A stretch of 64,000 nt of DNA from Heterotrichella gracilis. Taxonomy: Eukaryota > Sar > Xanthophyceae > Tribonematales > Xanthonemataceae. Made by a program: the position numbers and the translations under genes. The first letter of the stretch is position 1, and each line of letters starts with the position of its first letter. Under the pieces are notes generated by a model that did not search any database, was not told where the DNA came from, and saw only the letters and a list, made by a program, of their open reading frames with translations. This document shows positions 37,895 to 49,961 of the stretch, piece by piece. The DNA lies in assembly GCA_032358255.1 (NCBI GenBank), contig JAULBX010030263.1, positions 124,001 to 188,000 on the forward strand, in the 5' to 3' direction.

Positions 37895-39403
37895 TCAAGA
37901 TTTTGTGGTAGTTGGCATCTTGATCACAAACTTGCGGGCGGCGTTCAGAACTTTCTCCATGAACTCGGCTGCCTGCTCCTGCCCTGAGGCCCTCGCCCCG
38001 TTGATGTTGCTTTGCAGCAGCTCCATGAATGGCTGGTCAATCTCGTTGTTACCTGCAGCACCACGAAATGCCCTTAAAATATGTACATAACGATCAGGTT
38101 TGGCAACACCGCCACGACCCAGCAGGGCAAAGTTGCGATCCCGAAGGCATCCATAATGTAATGCCGACGCCAACCGTCAATTACATCAAGGGTGGGTGCC
38201 AACTGAGCTTAGAGCACCCTGACATGATAAGTGCATGCAAGAGCTGTGTAAATAATATGTGCATCCATAACTCACCTGCCATTTCCAGAAGCTTGGCTTT
38301 CTTGTCAGGGGCGGAGAGCAGCGCCTTGAGGCGGTCCACAGGGGCAACGACAGTGGCAGTCTTCTGATCAATGTCCACCACTGCAACCTTCAGGTAGTCT
38401 CTCAACGTCTCCAGCTCTGCCAGGCGGTCCTCGTTCACAGTGGCAGCAAACCGCAGCTGACCTGCACCAAGGCAATGCATGCACACACTCAGGACCACTG
38501 GACACTGGGTGGACAAGGGTTGCTAGGCTCCTGCAAAGATCTGCCTCCAGTGGCAAATAGTGCTCACCAAATGCAGGTGCTAATCAATAGTGCAACGCCC
38601 ACAAATAGCAATCAACAGCGATCATGTGTGCACTCCAGCAGTTGTCACTTGAGGCCACGCACCTATGGCGCCGTCCAGGTGTTTGAAGAACTCTGCAGTG
38701 ACCAGGGGCCTGCACCGGGCCACCTCGTACTCCATCTCAGAGCCCTCAGTGTCCAAAAAGAACTCCACAAGCTTGCTGTGCTCCCCAGCGCCAGGGACCA
38801 CGCGGGCCTGTGTGGGCACCCACGATAGGGTTAGGGTTTTGGCTAACCACCGCCCACAGGTGTGAACACAGGTGCAGATGCCGCTGTGACACCACTGCGT
38901 ACTGCACTGACTGACCTCGCGCTGCTGCTCCCGCTCCTCGCGCATCTGCTGCGCCTGCTCCTCCACCTGCTTGGCAAACTCCTTGTTGGCCTGCATCTCC
39001 TTGGTGATGGCGCGGCGCTGGATGTGGCCACCTGTGGGGGCTCCCAGGACACCCTCGGGATCCTGCAACGCAAAGCCAGCTGTTGTAGAGCGGGCATTGT
39101 CTAGTATAGCGCCTGGCTGTAAGAGGTGTTGAGAGTCACAGCTGGAAGGGTGGTGGTGCTACCCTGCCCAGGCTGCCTAGGATAACCAGAGTTGGTACCA
39201 CACACCAGTGGTGCCAATGCAGGAGAGAACTTGAAGTGCAGGAGGCGACGTGGAGGTGTTTCTGGTTGTGCAGGCGCTGGACTCACCCAGCCTACGGCGT
39301 TCAGCACTTGCAAGTTGTGCCTGGCAGGTCTTGTCCTAGCTTGCCCCAGCTTGCCAGCTGTGAAGGGTGGGCAACAGACGTGCGCATGTTTGGTCAACAA
39401 CAT
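37895..39403 (-). CDS. Unknown protein with organelle-type leader
   Basis: Family not recognised. Minus-strand exons are 39403-39287, 39062-38916, 38807-38663, 38461-38276 and 38051-37895 (the last starts at 38052 when its acceptor is read as TGCAG). All join in phase to 250 aa. Residues 1-39 are basic, Ser/Ala-rich and poor in acidic residues, like a plastid or mitochondrial leader. Next comes a charged helix (KEMQANKEFAKQVEEQAQQM), likely coiled coil. A mixed alpha/beta region follows (VEFFLDTEGSEMEYEVARC; LKVAVVDIDQKTATVV). The tail is helical (EIDQPFMELLQSNINGA ... FMEKVLNAARK). The clean splice model and balanced composition argue that this is a real gene. Divergent from the WD40 gene. 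Confidence 0.75.
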
Positions 39404-39995
39404 CGTTAAAGTAGCAAAGGGCTAGGGGAAAGGTAGACTAGTGCCTGGGACAGAAACTTGTGGTAGTTGGGGTGGGGCAACGCTCCTCACAACGTGTGCT
39501 GCGATACAGCTGGGACACTGCGCACTAGCGGGCACGCCGGTGAACTTCGAAACAACAGTGCTGAACGTTTGTGTTGCCACTAGGCGCAACTTGCTCTATG
39601 TAGGCGGGGGCACAAAGAGTGCGAACAGTCTGCAGCCACTACCAAAACCAGCTCCAACAGAATCACGTGGGCGCCCACGTGCATCTCCTCTGGGCGCGCC
39701 GCCTCAAAAACGCTATCCCCTCTCATTGCAAAAGGCTTTGCACACAGCACATATGCTAGCTTACGCGCCGCAGCCCACTTTTGTAGCGTTGTGTTGAAGT
39801 CTATCAAGGTGTTGGCGCCGTTAACAACGGTGGTACGTACACCGGGGTTTAACCGGTAACATGGTGTGAGACAATCGGGGTTGGCGGCCTGCTTGGATAC
39901 CAAATGTAGAGCTTTGTGGCCACGGTGCACACCCAGCAATAACAATTTAGTTCCATGACGTATTTTTATGCCTCGCTTTGGCGCACACAATAGCC
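39404..39995. other. Divergent promoter region of the unknown protein and WDR89-like gene
   Basis: 592 bases; no supported exon and no clear core-promoter motif. Confidence 0.4.
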
Positions 39996-42721
39996 ATGCA
40001 TATCCGGTTTGGAGATGGCGGTGGGGCCGCCATGGACGTTGCACAGGAACGGGTGCACACCCGTTCGTTAGCACCCACCTCCAGCCCCCAGCCTTTGAGC
40101 CGCTGGCACCTTGCGTCCTCTGTGCGCACAGACTATGACAACCAGAACCAGTGCTACGTCTTTGACCTTGCTACTGCGCCAGGCAGCAACCTCATCGCGG
40201 CATCCCTGTCGAACAACCTGATCAAGCTGTACAGCGTGCAAGCCGGAGGGGTGGGCTTTGTGAGGGACCTTGCAAAGCACCGAAGGGCGGTCAACTGCCT
40301 AATTTTCCCATCCGAGGCCTCTCCACATGAGCTCTATTCGTGCTCCAGTGATGGCACTGTGCTGGGGTGGGATACAAGGACCGGGCAGAATGTTGAAACG
40401 TGAGTGGCTTGTGTGTTTTGTTCATGCCCAGCAGTGGCCCACACAACATACCTTGCAGGCACACACTACATGCTGCAACCCACTCTTTCCTGGCTTGCAT
40501 CGGCTTGTGGCTAGGTGTCTCTACTGTTATCCTGTTGTCAGTGGCGAGGCAGCATACCTTCCAGGCACAAGTAAATGGTCAATTTCCTGCATGTATATGT
40601 AGGCAATGGCTTGACTGACACTGCATTGCTTGTAACAGGTACTCTGCAGGGTCTCGTGAGCTGTATTCGTGCAGTGTCTCGGAAAATATCATTGTCGCTG
40701 GGTCAGACGGCGCGCTGCTCTTTTGGGACAGGCGAAAACAGCAGAGCTGTGCTCGCTATGAAGACACGCACGCTCAGGACGTGACACAGGCAAGTGCCTG
40801 CTGGTTATCCTGTTAGGGAGGCTAATGGTGACTTGGGCTGACTCTGGCCAGCGGGAACTTATGCGCAAGATCAGCGGTTGGGTATGAATAGATAGGACTC
40901 ATATGGATTTGATGACTGCTTATTGGGCTGTGCGTTGGAACGCACACAACCAACTAATACCATGTTAACTGCAACATCGGCACCGGCGGGCATTTTGCAG
41001 CCATGCGAGCGCGGACGAGTGCAATGTGTGAACCTGTTACCAACCCCTCGATTTCCTGCAGGTCCACTTCCATCCTGTGTTCAAATCCAAGCTGCTGAGT
41101 GGGTCCACAGACGGCTTGATTGCTGTGTTTGACGTGGCACAAGGGTTGGACGAGGACGATGGGTTCCAGGTGGGTCGGCATGCTTTCAACCTTGTAACTC
41201 GCTTTGACAGCATGCACTACATAAACCACTGCCAATACGCACTGATCTCTTTTCCCTTCTTGGCTCCAAATAGTGCCTTTGGAGGATGTAACCCGGTGCA
41301 ATACTGACTGCCTGCACCCTTTCATGCGGCGTGTGCATCTCTGCATGTCGCGCAGGGGTGTTGCTCACATTACATCATGCAGTGTCATCAATGAAACTGC
41401 AATTTGCATGGCGATACGCTGTGCCCCTGTCCACGACTTGCTCGGTGATACGCCTGTGTCCATGACATGGGCACATGGCCTCATGCCGCTGTGACAGAAC
41501 CTGGTGCTGTGTGTGTATATAGGCGGCCTGCAACGTGGCAAACTCTGTGGCCAAGTTTGGCTTCTACGGGCCGCAAGGCGAGGTCCTGTGGTGCACCACC
41601 CACACAGAGTCGCTCTACATGTGGGAGTGGGCAGCGGCATGTTCAGATGACATGGAAGGTACGCCACAGACAAGTGTACGAAGGCAGCGTCCCACATGCA
41701 CCCTCAATTGGTTGATGATTTGCTTGCTTTGTTGGCAGCCTTACACCACATGCACTGACGTTGCGCTCTTTACACGCAGCACATTACCAACTGCTTTCTT
41801 TTGCCATGTCCAGGTGGCGATGGCCCGTTGACCGAGTGTGATGACATGCGCAGCCAGCTGTCAACCATCCTGCAGTCCTCCCCTACGGCCACAGCGCTCG
41901 ATACCCAGGTGGACTACCTGTTGGACTGCCACTACAACGCCGCCAGTAACCAGCTGTGCCTACTTGCGGGCAGCAACAGCGGTCCTGTGGGCTTCTTCCC
42001 CCTGGCGTCCCCCCAGGAGCTGAGGGCAGGGGCGCAGCTGGCAAGGCCGCCCTGCGCCGTGATGCAAGGGGGGCACAATGACACGGTACGCAGTGGATCA
42101 ATAATTATAATAATGAGAGTTCTAAATTACATGTTGGTAGGGTACGCGATGGATCAATATTTACAATATGATCCGCTATAGATTACATGTTGGTGGGTAG
42201 CTGATGGCGGCTGTGGCGGCGCGCAGGTACGGTCAGTGCTGTGGTCTCAGCCCCAGGGATGGTGCTGCAGTGCTGGGGATGATGGGGGCATCTGCGCATG
42301 GCAACAAACTTAATCCTACTAACCTGAGCCAACATTGGTGCTGCAATTCGTCATTGCTCCCGCAACAATGGTACGCCCTGCGACATTTACACTGTACACC
42401 GCAGTAGAGTGTGCAATAGGTGCAATTAATGAAAAATGGTGAATAAAACCGGCTATTAGCATGCAATATGGGTACCTGCATTTTCCTGTCGTTCCGTGCT
42501 CACAGAGCTTGTATACGTGTGTTCAGGTGCGCTCAGTGCTGTGGCCTGGGGCCCAGGGGGAGCTGTGCTTATCAGCTGGGGAGGACGCACGCATTTGCTT
42601 GTGGAGCGTGCACCAGCAGCAGGCAGCGGAGCACAAGCACCGGCAGGCGGGTGGTGGGAATGGGCATGGGAGTGTTCGCAAGCAGCATGGGAGCAAGCAG
42701 CACCGCTTTGGGCCATACTGA
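39996..42721 (+). CDS. WDR89: WD40-repeat protein, WDR89-like
   Basis: A small beta-propeller protein of about 422 aa resembling WDR89, whose function is poorly known. Exons are 39996-40399, 40639-40789, 41062-41169, 41523-41658, 41814-42085 and 42527-42721, joined in phase. An in-frame ATG at 40032 is an alternative start. WD-like blades end in SDGTVLGWDTR, SDGALLFWDRR, STDGLIAVFD, TESLYMWEW and GEDARICLWSV. The block SKLLSGSTDGLIAVFD followed by an acidic stretch (LDEDDG) is characteristic of WDR89. Intron 2 uses a GC donor (CAG then GCAAGT at 40790). An in-frame duplicate of the terminal exon lies inside intron 5. Convergent with TatD, 270 bases away. Confidence 0.85.
42086..42195 (+). repeat. 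Tandem copy of the donor region in WDR89-like intron 5
   Basis: The donor GTACGCAGTGGATCAATA at 42086 is repeated as GTACGCGATGGATCAATA at 42142. The following TTACATGTTGGT is repeated at about 42128 and 42184. The period is 56 bases. Confidence 0.8.
42227..42313 (+). pseudogene. Duplicate terminal exon of the WDR89-like gene, in frame
   Basis: A copy of the last exon (42527 onward) lies 300 bases upstream, after a GCGCAG acceptor. It opens in the same phase and reads VRSVLW ... SAGDDGGICAW before a TAA at 42311; the annotated exon reads VRSVLW ... SAGEDARICLW. Splicing to it would give an intact final WD blade and a shorter tail. It may be an alternative terminal exon rather than a dead copy. 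Confidence 0.7.
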
Positions 42722-42991
42722 CTGCATGTGCTGGGCCACGGCACTCGCAGTGCAGCCTCATTGTACATGTAGATTACTGACCTGGGCGTACTGGGAGTAT
42801 CCCTTGAAAACCCGTTGCCTCAATGTATATTAGACAGCCAAATAGATGGGCAATCCATTGTTCATTAGGAATGATAGAACATACTGCAGAGTGAGTCCGC
42901 ACGTGATACCAGTTAATTGACGCTGTGCCATAACGTTTTTCAAGTTTCAAACTTTAAGTTGCAAGTTGCAAAGAACTCAGAAGTTTGATGA

Positions 42992-45333
42992 TCATTGACT
43001 ATGTCCTGACAGGAACATCCTGCGCGCATTACTGTAAACCTGATCCGTCACCATCGCCGCGTCCTCCACCCCACGGTGCCCCACCACCACCTCCAGCACA
43101 TTCACTATGGTGCACGGCTCATTGCGCCCCTTCACCATGTGGGTCTCCTGGTGCTTCTTCTTGTCTTTGGCCTCCCATGTGGTGTTGACGTAGCGCTTGC
43201 CGGCGTGTGTGGGGCGGATGTCACACCAGGGGCAGTCGGTCTCCAACATGAGCCGATCCAATGGGATTTGAGCCATCACATCCAGGTTGTCTGCAGTCTT
43301 CAGCGAGCAGCCGTTGATGCCTGCATGCATATTTGACACACTTGTTTCGTTTTTGAGACAGTTAAACTGCAATCGCGCGATTGCAGTTTGCAGAGCTGCA
43401 ATGCCCTTTGCAACGCCATGCCAGTGACGTGACGTGACGTGACGGTCATCATTCATGGGCAATGACCAATAATATGAAGGGCGGACTGCATGAACAGGGC
43501 CATGTAAATGGGGACGCTGGGTGACATTAGCAAACCATGCAAGATAAGTGGCAAGTTTGACCTGGTTGCTAAGAGCCTGTGCAGGGACTGATGGCAGGCC
43601 CTCCCAAATAGTAGGAAGGAAAGGAAAGGAAAGGAAAGGGAACGCACAGAGGCATAGTTGGGGGGCCACTGCGTATGTAACTGCTTGGACAATTTCTGAG
43701 TCAGGTGAGGTGCCAGAGTGTGGGCATTGGATGTCATCATTCATGGGCAAATGCACAACAATATCAGGCACGATGCAGGCTGCATAGCATGGATGTATTG
43801 CGTATGCAGTACATGAGCGCTCCAATGTTTTTCATTAGAAAATACTTGTGAATATTGCATGCCTGGCCCAGCATTACAACGGCAGCAAGTCTTCAAGGAT
43901 TGGATAGTGTTGCACCTCACAGGTATCTTAACCCTCAGCGGCTCAAGGTGACACAATTCTGGTATGTGCACAGCCCTCACCAATGGACACGTTCTCCAAT
44001 TTTAGCAACTCCCCAAGCTCTTCAACTGTCCCATCAAAGGAGTGCACCACACCTCCACCAAAGTCTTCTCGATGCTGTTTGAGGATCCGCACAAAATCCG
44101 CAGCCGCAGCCCGCAGGTGCAGGAACATTGGCATGTTGCTTCTCCGGGCCAGCTCAAAGTGGCGCTTGAAGTACTTTTGCTGCGTCTCGGCGTCGCAGAA
44201 ATGCAACCTGACACCCAGCCCACAATGCATGGTTCAGCCACAGCTCCGCCCATGCAACAGTTGCATACGCCAAGGTAGTGGAGAGGGCACAGCCATGCAC
44301 CGCAGTGTGCAGCTGTGTGAGTTTCAATTGTCCATTGGGCCAAGTCCCCTTGTATAAAGAAGGGCGTCACCCAACATTAAAGAGCAGAGACCCCGAGTGC
44401 TGGTTTGTCTTATCCACCGCTGGCACCACCCATAGGCCATCAAGGGGGTGTACCTCCAACAAATTACTCAAACTCCTTGGTTGCCCACATGCATGTGCAC
44501 CGTGCTGTGACGAAACAAACATTGATCCGCAACCCTCAAGCAAGGTCACCTGTCATAATCCAGTCCGCACTCCCCCACAGCCACCACTTTGCCCTCTGCA
44601 GCTCCCTCATTGAGTACTGATGCCAGCTCAGCCATGTATGCCTCGGGGCCATCAGGGTGCGCGTCAAACTCCCCACATCGCGTGGGGTGCACACCCACAG
44701 TGCAGAATAACCGATCTGCACCAACGGAGTTCACTTCAGGCCCTGCTCTGACTCAAGATCCTTCCCAGGGAGGGTGCCAGTCTGCTATAATCCCACACAG
44801 TGCACCGGATACCACAAATTCTACTATTGATGCATGTGCAGCGTCATGCACCATTAAACCCTAAACCCTGAAGTACGCTTGCAGCGAAAAACAGCAGGTG
44901 CACACTGTACGACACCCTCACCGTCCGTACGCGCCAGGTCCAGTGCCTTGCGTGCCTCAGAGAGGGACCCAGCTGTGATTATCATCCCCTCCACCCCTGC
45001 ACAGTGTGCGCGTGCTCTGTGTTGTGTTGTTCGGTACCGTCCATTGCACGGCAGGATGGCAGAGGCTGCCATCGCACCTTGTCAGGATTAAGCACGCAAG
45101 TATACAATGATCCACAGTAAATCACTAACTGACCGCCAGTGCCTTTGGTATGTCAAGGGCAGCCGCAGGAAGCAAGCAGCCTGTCCCAATACAAGTGTGT
45201 GTGATGCGAGCTTACCACCTGTCCAGGCCCTCTGCAGTACTGCCTGCAAGTCAGGTTGATGATAGGTCTTGCCATTGTACTCTCCCTGGTACATGTCATC
45301 CAGCAAATTGACTCCGATATCTAGGAACTTCAT
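42992..45333 (-). CDS. TATDN1: TatD-type DNase (TATDN1-like)
   Basis: Metal-dependent 3'-5' exonuclease of the amidohydrolase superfamily, linked to DNA repair and apoptotic DNA breakdown. Minus-strand exons are 45333-45216, 44996-44922, 44715-44550, 44207-43981 and 43320-42992, giving 304 aa (human TATDN1 297). Visible family blocks are [38 protein letters not shown] (metal-site His), [11 protein letters not shown] (metal-site Glu), MFLHLRAA (His), GVVHSFDGT (His) and LMLETDCPW (Asp). The usual short loop between HPTRC and the acidic block is present. The frame stays open upstream of the chosen ATG, so a longer N-terminus is possible. A stretch of simple repeats lies in intron 4. Confidence 0.93.
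43428..43790. repeat. Simple repeats and a diverged duplication in TatD intron 4
   Basis: GTGACGTGACGTGACGTGAC lies at about 43425-43444 and an (AAGGA)n run at about 43617-43640. The sequence CATCATTCATGGGCAA with following GGGC...GCTGCAT-type bases occurs near 43447 and again near 43736, a spacing of about 290 bases. Confidence 0.7.
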
Positions 45334-46351
45334 CGCTGGTGCTGATTGGTGGGCAACGCCTTCAGGCGGGGAGATAGCCTGCTTTCTGGGCGTGGGGCCA
45401 GAACTGAAAGCTGGGCTTTGCACAGCCTGTGCGAAAGTCTGAAATCTGAATGGAATGCGACCCCGAGCAAACCCTAGTGCTGTGGTGAGACAGTGCCTGG
45501 GCATGCCACATGCATGCATATATGGGCAACTAGGCCGGTTGAGATGTCCTCCAACTGCACACGTGACAGGCACCTATGGCAACGGCATACGAGGGTTGTA
45601 CACGTTTCTCAAGGCGTTCATTGACTGTATACACACTACCATAGACGCACGGTTTGATCCCTGAATGCATGCATCACCAGGCATGTGAGATGCCAAGTGG
45701 CGTCACATCCTGTTCCGGTAGTAACTCCAGCTTCTTTTCAACTCGTACAAGACGGTTGTCAGAGCGATGGCATAGGGCCATTGGTTTACTGTCTCAAGGT
45801 GTTTGGTTGGTAGAAAGATCTTGTGTACCGAGAGGCACGCCTTTATTTCCGATATTGATGTGCATGACTTGGTGACGAGCTGCTGACAGTGGCGGCAACG
45901 TGTGCGAGCCACCCGCTTAGCCACAAAGCGTAGCACAAGGCATATAAATTCTGGCGTGTGTACTACACCGCTGTTCCAATTTGATGGTGGGTGGTCCAAC
46001 GAACAGACTCTGCATTGTTGGGTAGCGTTTTGATCTCATTGGCATCCAGCCTGCCCAGTGGCCCTGTCGATGCCCACGCAAACCTGTACATGATTTATTG
46101 ATGCCTTGCTCAATTGCGAACGTAGCACGTATGTTGCGTGCATGCTTGCGGGCTTGCACCATGCACATGCATGCATGCATCTGTGTAGCACCTTCCGAAA
46201 CGCGGTTCACAACATGGCTTCATGACCGTGTAATTCCTACAGGTAATTGTAGCGCGCGCAATCGCGCGTCAACCTGAAGTTGAAATCAGAGCCCCGTGCA
46301 GTGTGCTTCCAACAAGGTGTGATACCTTGTCTGAGCTCGCTGCCTGGCATC
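45334..46351. other. Divergent promoter region of TatD and carbamate kinase
   Basis: About 1 kb with no supported exon. GCATGCAT-type palindromic words recur (for example near 45510, 45664 and 46168), as elsewhere in the window. An inverted TGTAGCGCGCGCAATCGCGCG patch lies near 46247. Confidence 0.4.
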
Positions 46352-49118
46352 ATGCACATTCGTGCTTCCAAACTCTCTAACCTGCTAACAAGGACACTGA
46401 TTCGTACTAGGCGCCGCAAGTCAAGCTCGAGGCGTGCTACTGTAATCATGGCAACAACCCAGCAGGTCGAGGTGCGAGGAAGCCAACCCCGCAGTTACCC
46501 TTTCAACCCTAAACCCTAAAAACCGCACTAGGGACGCGGAAGGATGGACAGGGTTGCTTTGAGGTTCCGGGTATCCATGGCAGCTTCCTTTATTTCAAGC
46601 ATATTGTCAGCGTGCTTGAGCAGGCACTTGCCCCAAAATTCCTGCAGGGTTTGAGTTTAGGGTTACAAATATCTTCCGGTATGTACCCATGACCCTTTCC
46701 TTTGCTCCAGGAAGCTTCCCAGCGTGCCCGAGCCGGCAACCGCCCCAAGGTGGCGGTTGTGGCTCTGGGCGGCAACGCACTGCTCAAGCGCGGCGAGCCC
46801 CTGACCATGGGCAGGCAGATTAAGAACGCGCGCGAGGCGTGTGCCGCCCTGGCCCGGCTGGTGACAGAGGAGGGCATGGCACTGTGTGTGACCCATGGCA
46901 ATGGGCCGCAGGTTGGCATGCTGGCGCTGCAGGTGCGGGGGCGCGGTGGATGATACCTATTTTTGCGGTGTTTAGGGTTTAGGTTTAGGTTTATGAATGA
47001 TACCGTGGTGCCTATTTTTGCGGTGTGTGGTATAATGTGTGGTATATCTGCGCGGTGTGCATGTATGATGTATGTGGCATCCAGTACCTTGCATTGCATG
47101 ATATGATGTCAACAACACTGCAATCGATTTGCAATGGTGTGGGTCCGGGCCACAATGTAATGCATCACTCTTGCTGCCTTGGCCTCGATCAAAGTGGTGG
47201 ATAGATATGTTGAGGCCAAAGCAGTGAGTATGATGCAATTCATTCTGGCCAGACCCCACGCCAATGCGAATCGCATGCGGCATTGACATCACGCAACGCG
47301 AGGGGTTCATGGATCGTGAAAGGATGGCTTGATCCATTCTGCGTTGGACATGTTACCGAGCCATCAAGGCCAACCATACCCAATCTGTCAAGAGCGCCAA
47401 GTGGGCCTCCCCTGCAGGACCCTAACGCAGGGTTGGATGTTCTGGATGCCGAGTCAGAGGGCCAGGTGGGGTATATCATTGAGAGCGAGCTCCAGCAGGC
47501 CCTGCCAGGCGTGCAGATAGTCACCCTCCTCACACAAACGGTGGTGGATGAGTCTGACCCTGCATTCCAGAGCCCATCCAAGCCCATCGGCAAAATGTAC
47601 TCGAAGGAAGATGCTGATAGGTGCAGTGCCAAAATGCATTTTTTAACGGGGGTCAAAGGAAGATGCTAAGGAAGGTGCAGTGGCATATTGCGTCTTTGTT
47701 TATTGAAGAAAGACAAAAGCGCTTGCATGTTTGCACTGCACAGCATCACACCTAGACCCTAGGTGGGGTTCATGCATGTGCAACTACTGGCATGCTACGC
47801 AATCTGGCATCTACTAGTTTGAGTAGTATTGCATACGACCTTAATGGGCCGGCTATCTGCTGAACCTTGCCTTACGTGTTCATGCTTTCATGACCAGGCT
47901 TGCTGCTGAGAAGGGATGGAGCATGGCTGCTGATGGTGACTCGGGGTACCGGCGGGTGGTGGCCTCCCCTCGCCCCCTGGATATAGTCGAGGCTGCTGCA
48001 ATTGAGCTGCTGCTGTCGCACGGGGTCATCACGATATGCTGCGGGGGGGGAGGCATACCGGTGCGTGTGGGTCCCACCTGTATTGAATAGCAATAAACAG
48101 GAGTGATCTGGGCTTTATCGTGGTTTTTGAAGGTAGTCTGTGTATGAACGGGTTAAATAGGCAATTTGCATGTGTCAAAAGCAGATGTCCCCTCTCTGCT
48201 GCCAAAAATTGCATCTCGTTTCAAATTGAACAATTGCGTCCAAGAATGGTAGTGCATGGACTGCAATGTTGCTACCACCTTGTAGACGGACTTCATCTAC
48301 AGCCGGGTAGCGTTGCGTGTGTGTGCTCATGTCAAGAGAAACTGAAGGCATTGTAATGTAAGTCAGTATGTGTACCGTACTCTGTATGCATGTGTGTGTG
48401 TGCATATTGTGCATGTTTGTAAAAAAATACAAGGAATTTTCGTTGTGCAGGTGAGTAGGATGGAGCAAGGCAGGAAACATGGTGTGGAGGCAGTGGTGGA
48501 CAAGGATGCAGCTTCCTCCCTGCTGGCGCAGCGGATCAAGGCTGACTGGCTGCTGCTGCTGACGGACGCTGACGCGGTGTATGACCCCGACAAGTGGCCG
48601 GGGGAGAAGGTGCAAATTGCATCCCCTTCAACACCGGAAAGTAAGTGGGGGTTTGGGGGGGTGTAGAAGATGGCCTATCTTGGTGCTCGGCTTGAATCGG
48701 GGCTTTGAAGCCTCCCTTGTACATGCGGGAACGGGGGTGTCTTCAGCGTACTTTGACCAGTAATAACTTTTTATAAAGTATCATCCAAATGAATGGTGCA
48801 TTGCCCTTATCTGTCACAGGGCGCTTAGCGCTTAGCCTAGTGGGCAGTGGCAACACCTGGTAGACCATACGTCAACACCTTCCGTTGGTAAAGCTTTTGA
48901 TGCGCTGCAGTTGTTGATTGTTGATCTACTTGTGTGCAGGTTTGGAGACCAAGACGTTCCAGAAGGGCTCCATGGGCCCCAAGGTGAGTGCGTGCTGCGA
49001 GTTTGTGAGGGCCACAGGGGGCAGCGCAGGCATAGGGGCTCTCAAGGACGCTGTGGAGATTATCAATGGCAGCAGAGGGACTGTCATACGGCAGGGAAAT
49101 GGTGCAGCTAAAGGTTGA
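46352..49118 (+). CDS. arcC-like: Carbamate kinase with targeting extension
   Basis: Interconverts carbamoyl phosphate plus ADP with carbamate plus ATP, the last step of the arginine deiminase pathway. Exons are 46352-46471, 46711-46932, 47418-47620, 47898-48060, 48451-48640 and 48940-49118, giving 358 aa. The catalytic part, about 315 residues, is the length of bacterial ArcC. It contains [87 protein letters not shown] and [10 protein letters not shown]. These are all expected ArcC blocks, including the KD-AS-LLA signature. The first 40 residues are rich in Arg and Ser with almost no acid ([20 protein letters not shown]), like a mitochondrial or plastid leader. Internal introns rule out bacterial contamination. 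Intron 3 carries a copied donor. Confidence 0.95.
46942..47045 (+). repeat. Tandem and telomere-like repeats in carbamate kinase intron 2
   Basis: CCTATTTTTGCGGTGT occurs twice, about 55 bases apart (near 46956 and 47011). Between them is GTTTAGGGTTTAGGTTTAGG, close to plant telomere repeats. Confidence 0.75.
47599..47690 (+). repeat. Copy of exon end plus donor in carbamate kinase intron 3
   Basis: The exon 3 end GGAAGATGCTGATAG with donor GTGCAGTG at 47621 is echoed by GGAAGATGCTAAGGAAG with GTGCAGTGGCAT at 47675, 54 bases on. Using the second donor would break the frame at the stop near 47667. Confidence 0.8.
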
Positions 49119-49961
49119 GCTTCAAGCTGATCGTCAGCAACCCGGGAATGGCTGCCAACGGTTGGAATTGGGGTGTCCTGTCCAGAGGTTCAACCGCCCC
49201 AGTTGCCCAGCTCTGCCAGGCTTTGAATGAGGAAGTATATCATTTTCAATGATAAATTACCAGAAAGGATTGACAGTGTGACAATCCTCTGGAAAGCAAC
49301 ATTGTCAGGAGCCTCCACAGGATATTGTGTGCGCGCATGCTGCACTGTCACTGCAGTGACACTGTGTGGGGGCTCCAAATCCGTTGCACATTCAGATTGC
49401 AATTTGCCTCAAGTGGCTGTCACAGCCACAGTCCCCACAGTGGGTGGGGAGCATCCTTTTACATTGGATGCTGACACTTTTGTAGCCAAGGGCTTAGTGC
49501 CAAAGTTGCCAACTTAGTGTCAAAATTTGATTGCCGCATACAACGGCATTGCATTCAATTTGTACTGAGTGACAGATCTACCACTGAGAGTTCAACTGTG
49601 AGTCAAATTTTCTGCAAGACAGTCATCACATACTGTCCAGTTAGTAACACGCTAAAAGTGTCAAACTTGAAACATGAATGTTGTTTCCAGGTGTTTGGTC
49701 TCTTGAGACCAATGTTGAGAGTCAATGGAAAAATACCGGCGGGATGCGGGCAAATTTTGAACAAACCCATTCACAATATAACAAAGGAAGTGATTTTAAT
49801 GCATGTCACGACAACGGAAATCAACAAGGTTAATAAGCTGGTCATCGGGCCTGTGCACATGTACAAAAGTGCAGTAAGGGTGGGATCAATTCTATGAAAT
49901 CCATTTATGTTATAGCACGCAGGGTGTCTCGCGACGGGAGCAGACTTCGACCACAGTTGCC
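49119..49961. other. Convergent intergenic region
   Basis: No supported gene. Short ORFs here lack family-like sequence. Confidence 0.45.

Noticed and set aside
43425-43640. CRISPR-like spaced repeats
   Set aside because: They are simple GTGAC and AAGGA microsatellites without spacers, inside a eukaryotic intron.
46352-49118. Bacterial contamination, suggested by the ArcC homology
   Set aside because: The coding sequence is split by five GT-AG introns with the same duplicated-donor habit as neighbouring genes, and it sits between ordinary algal genes.
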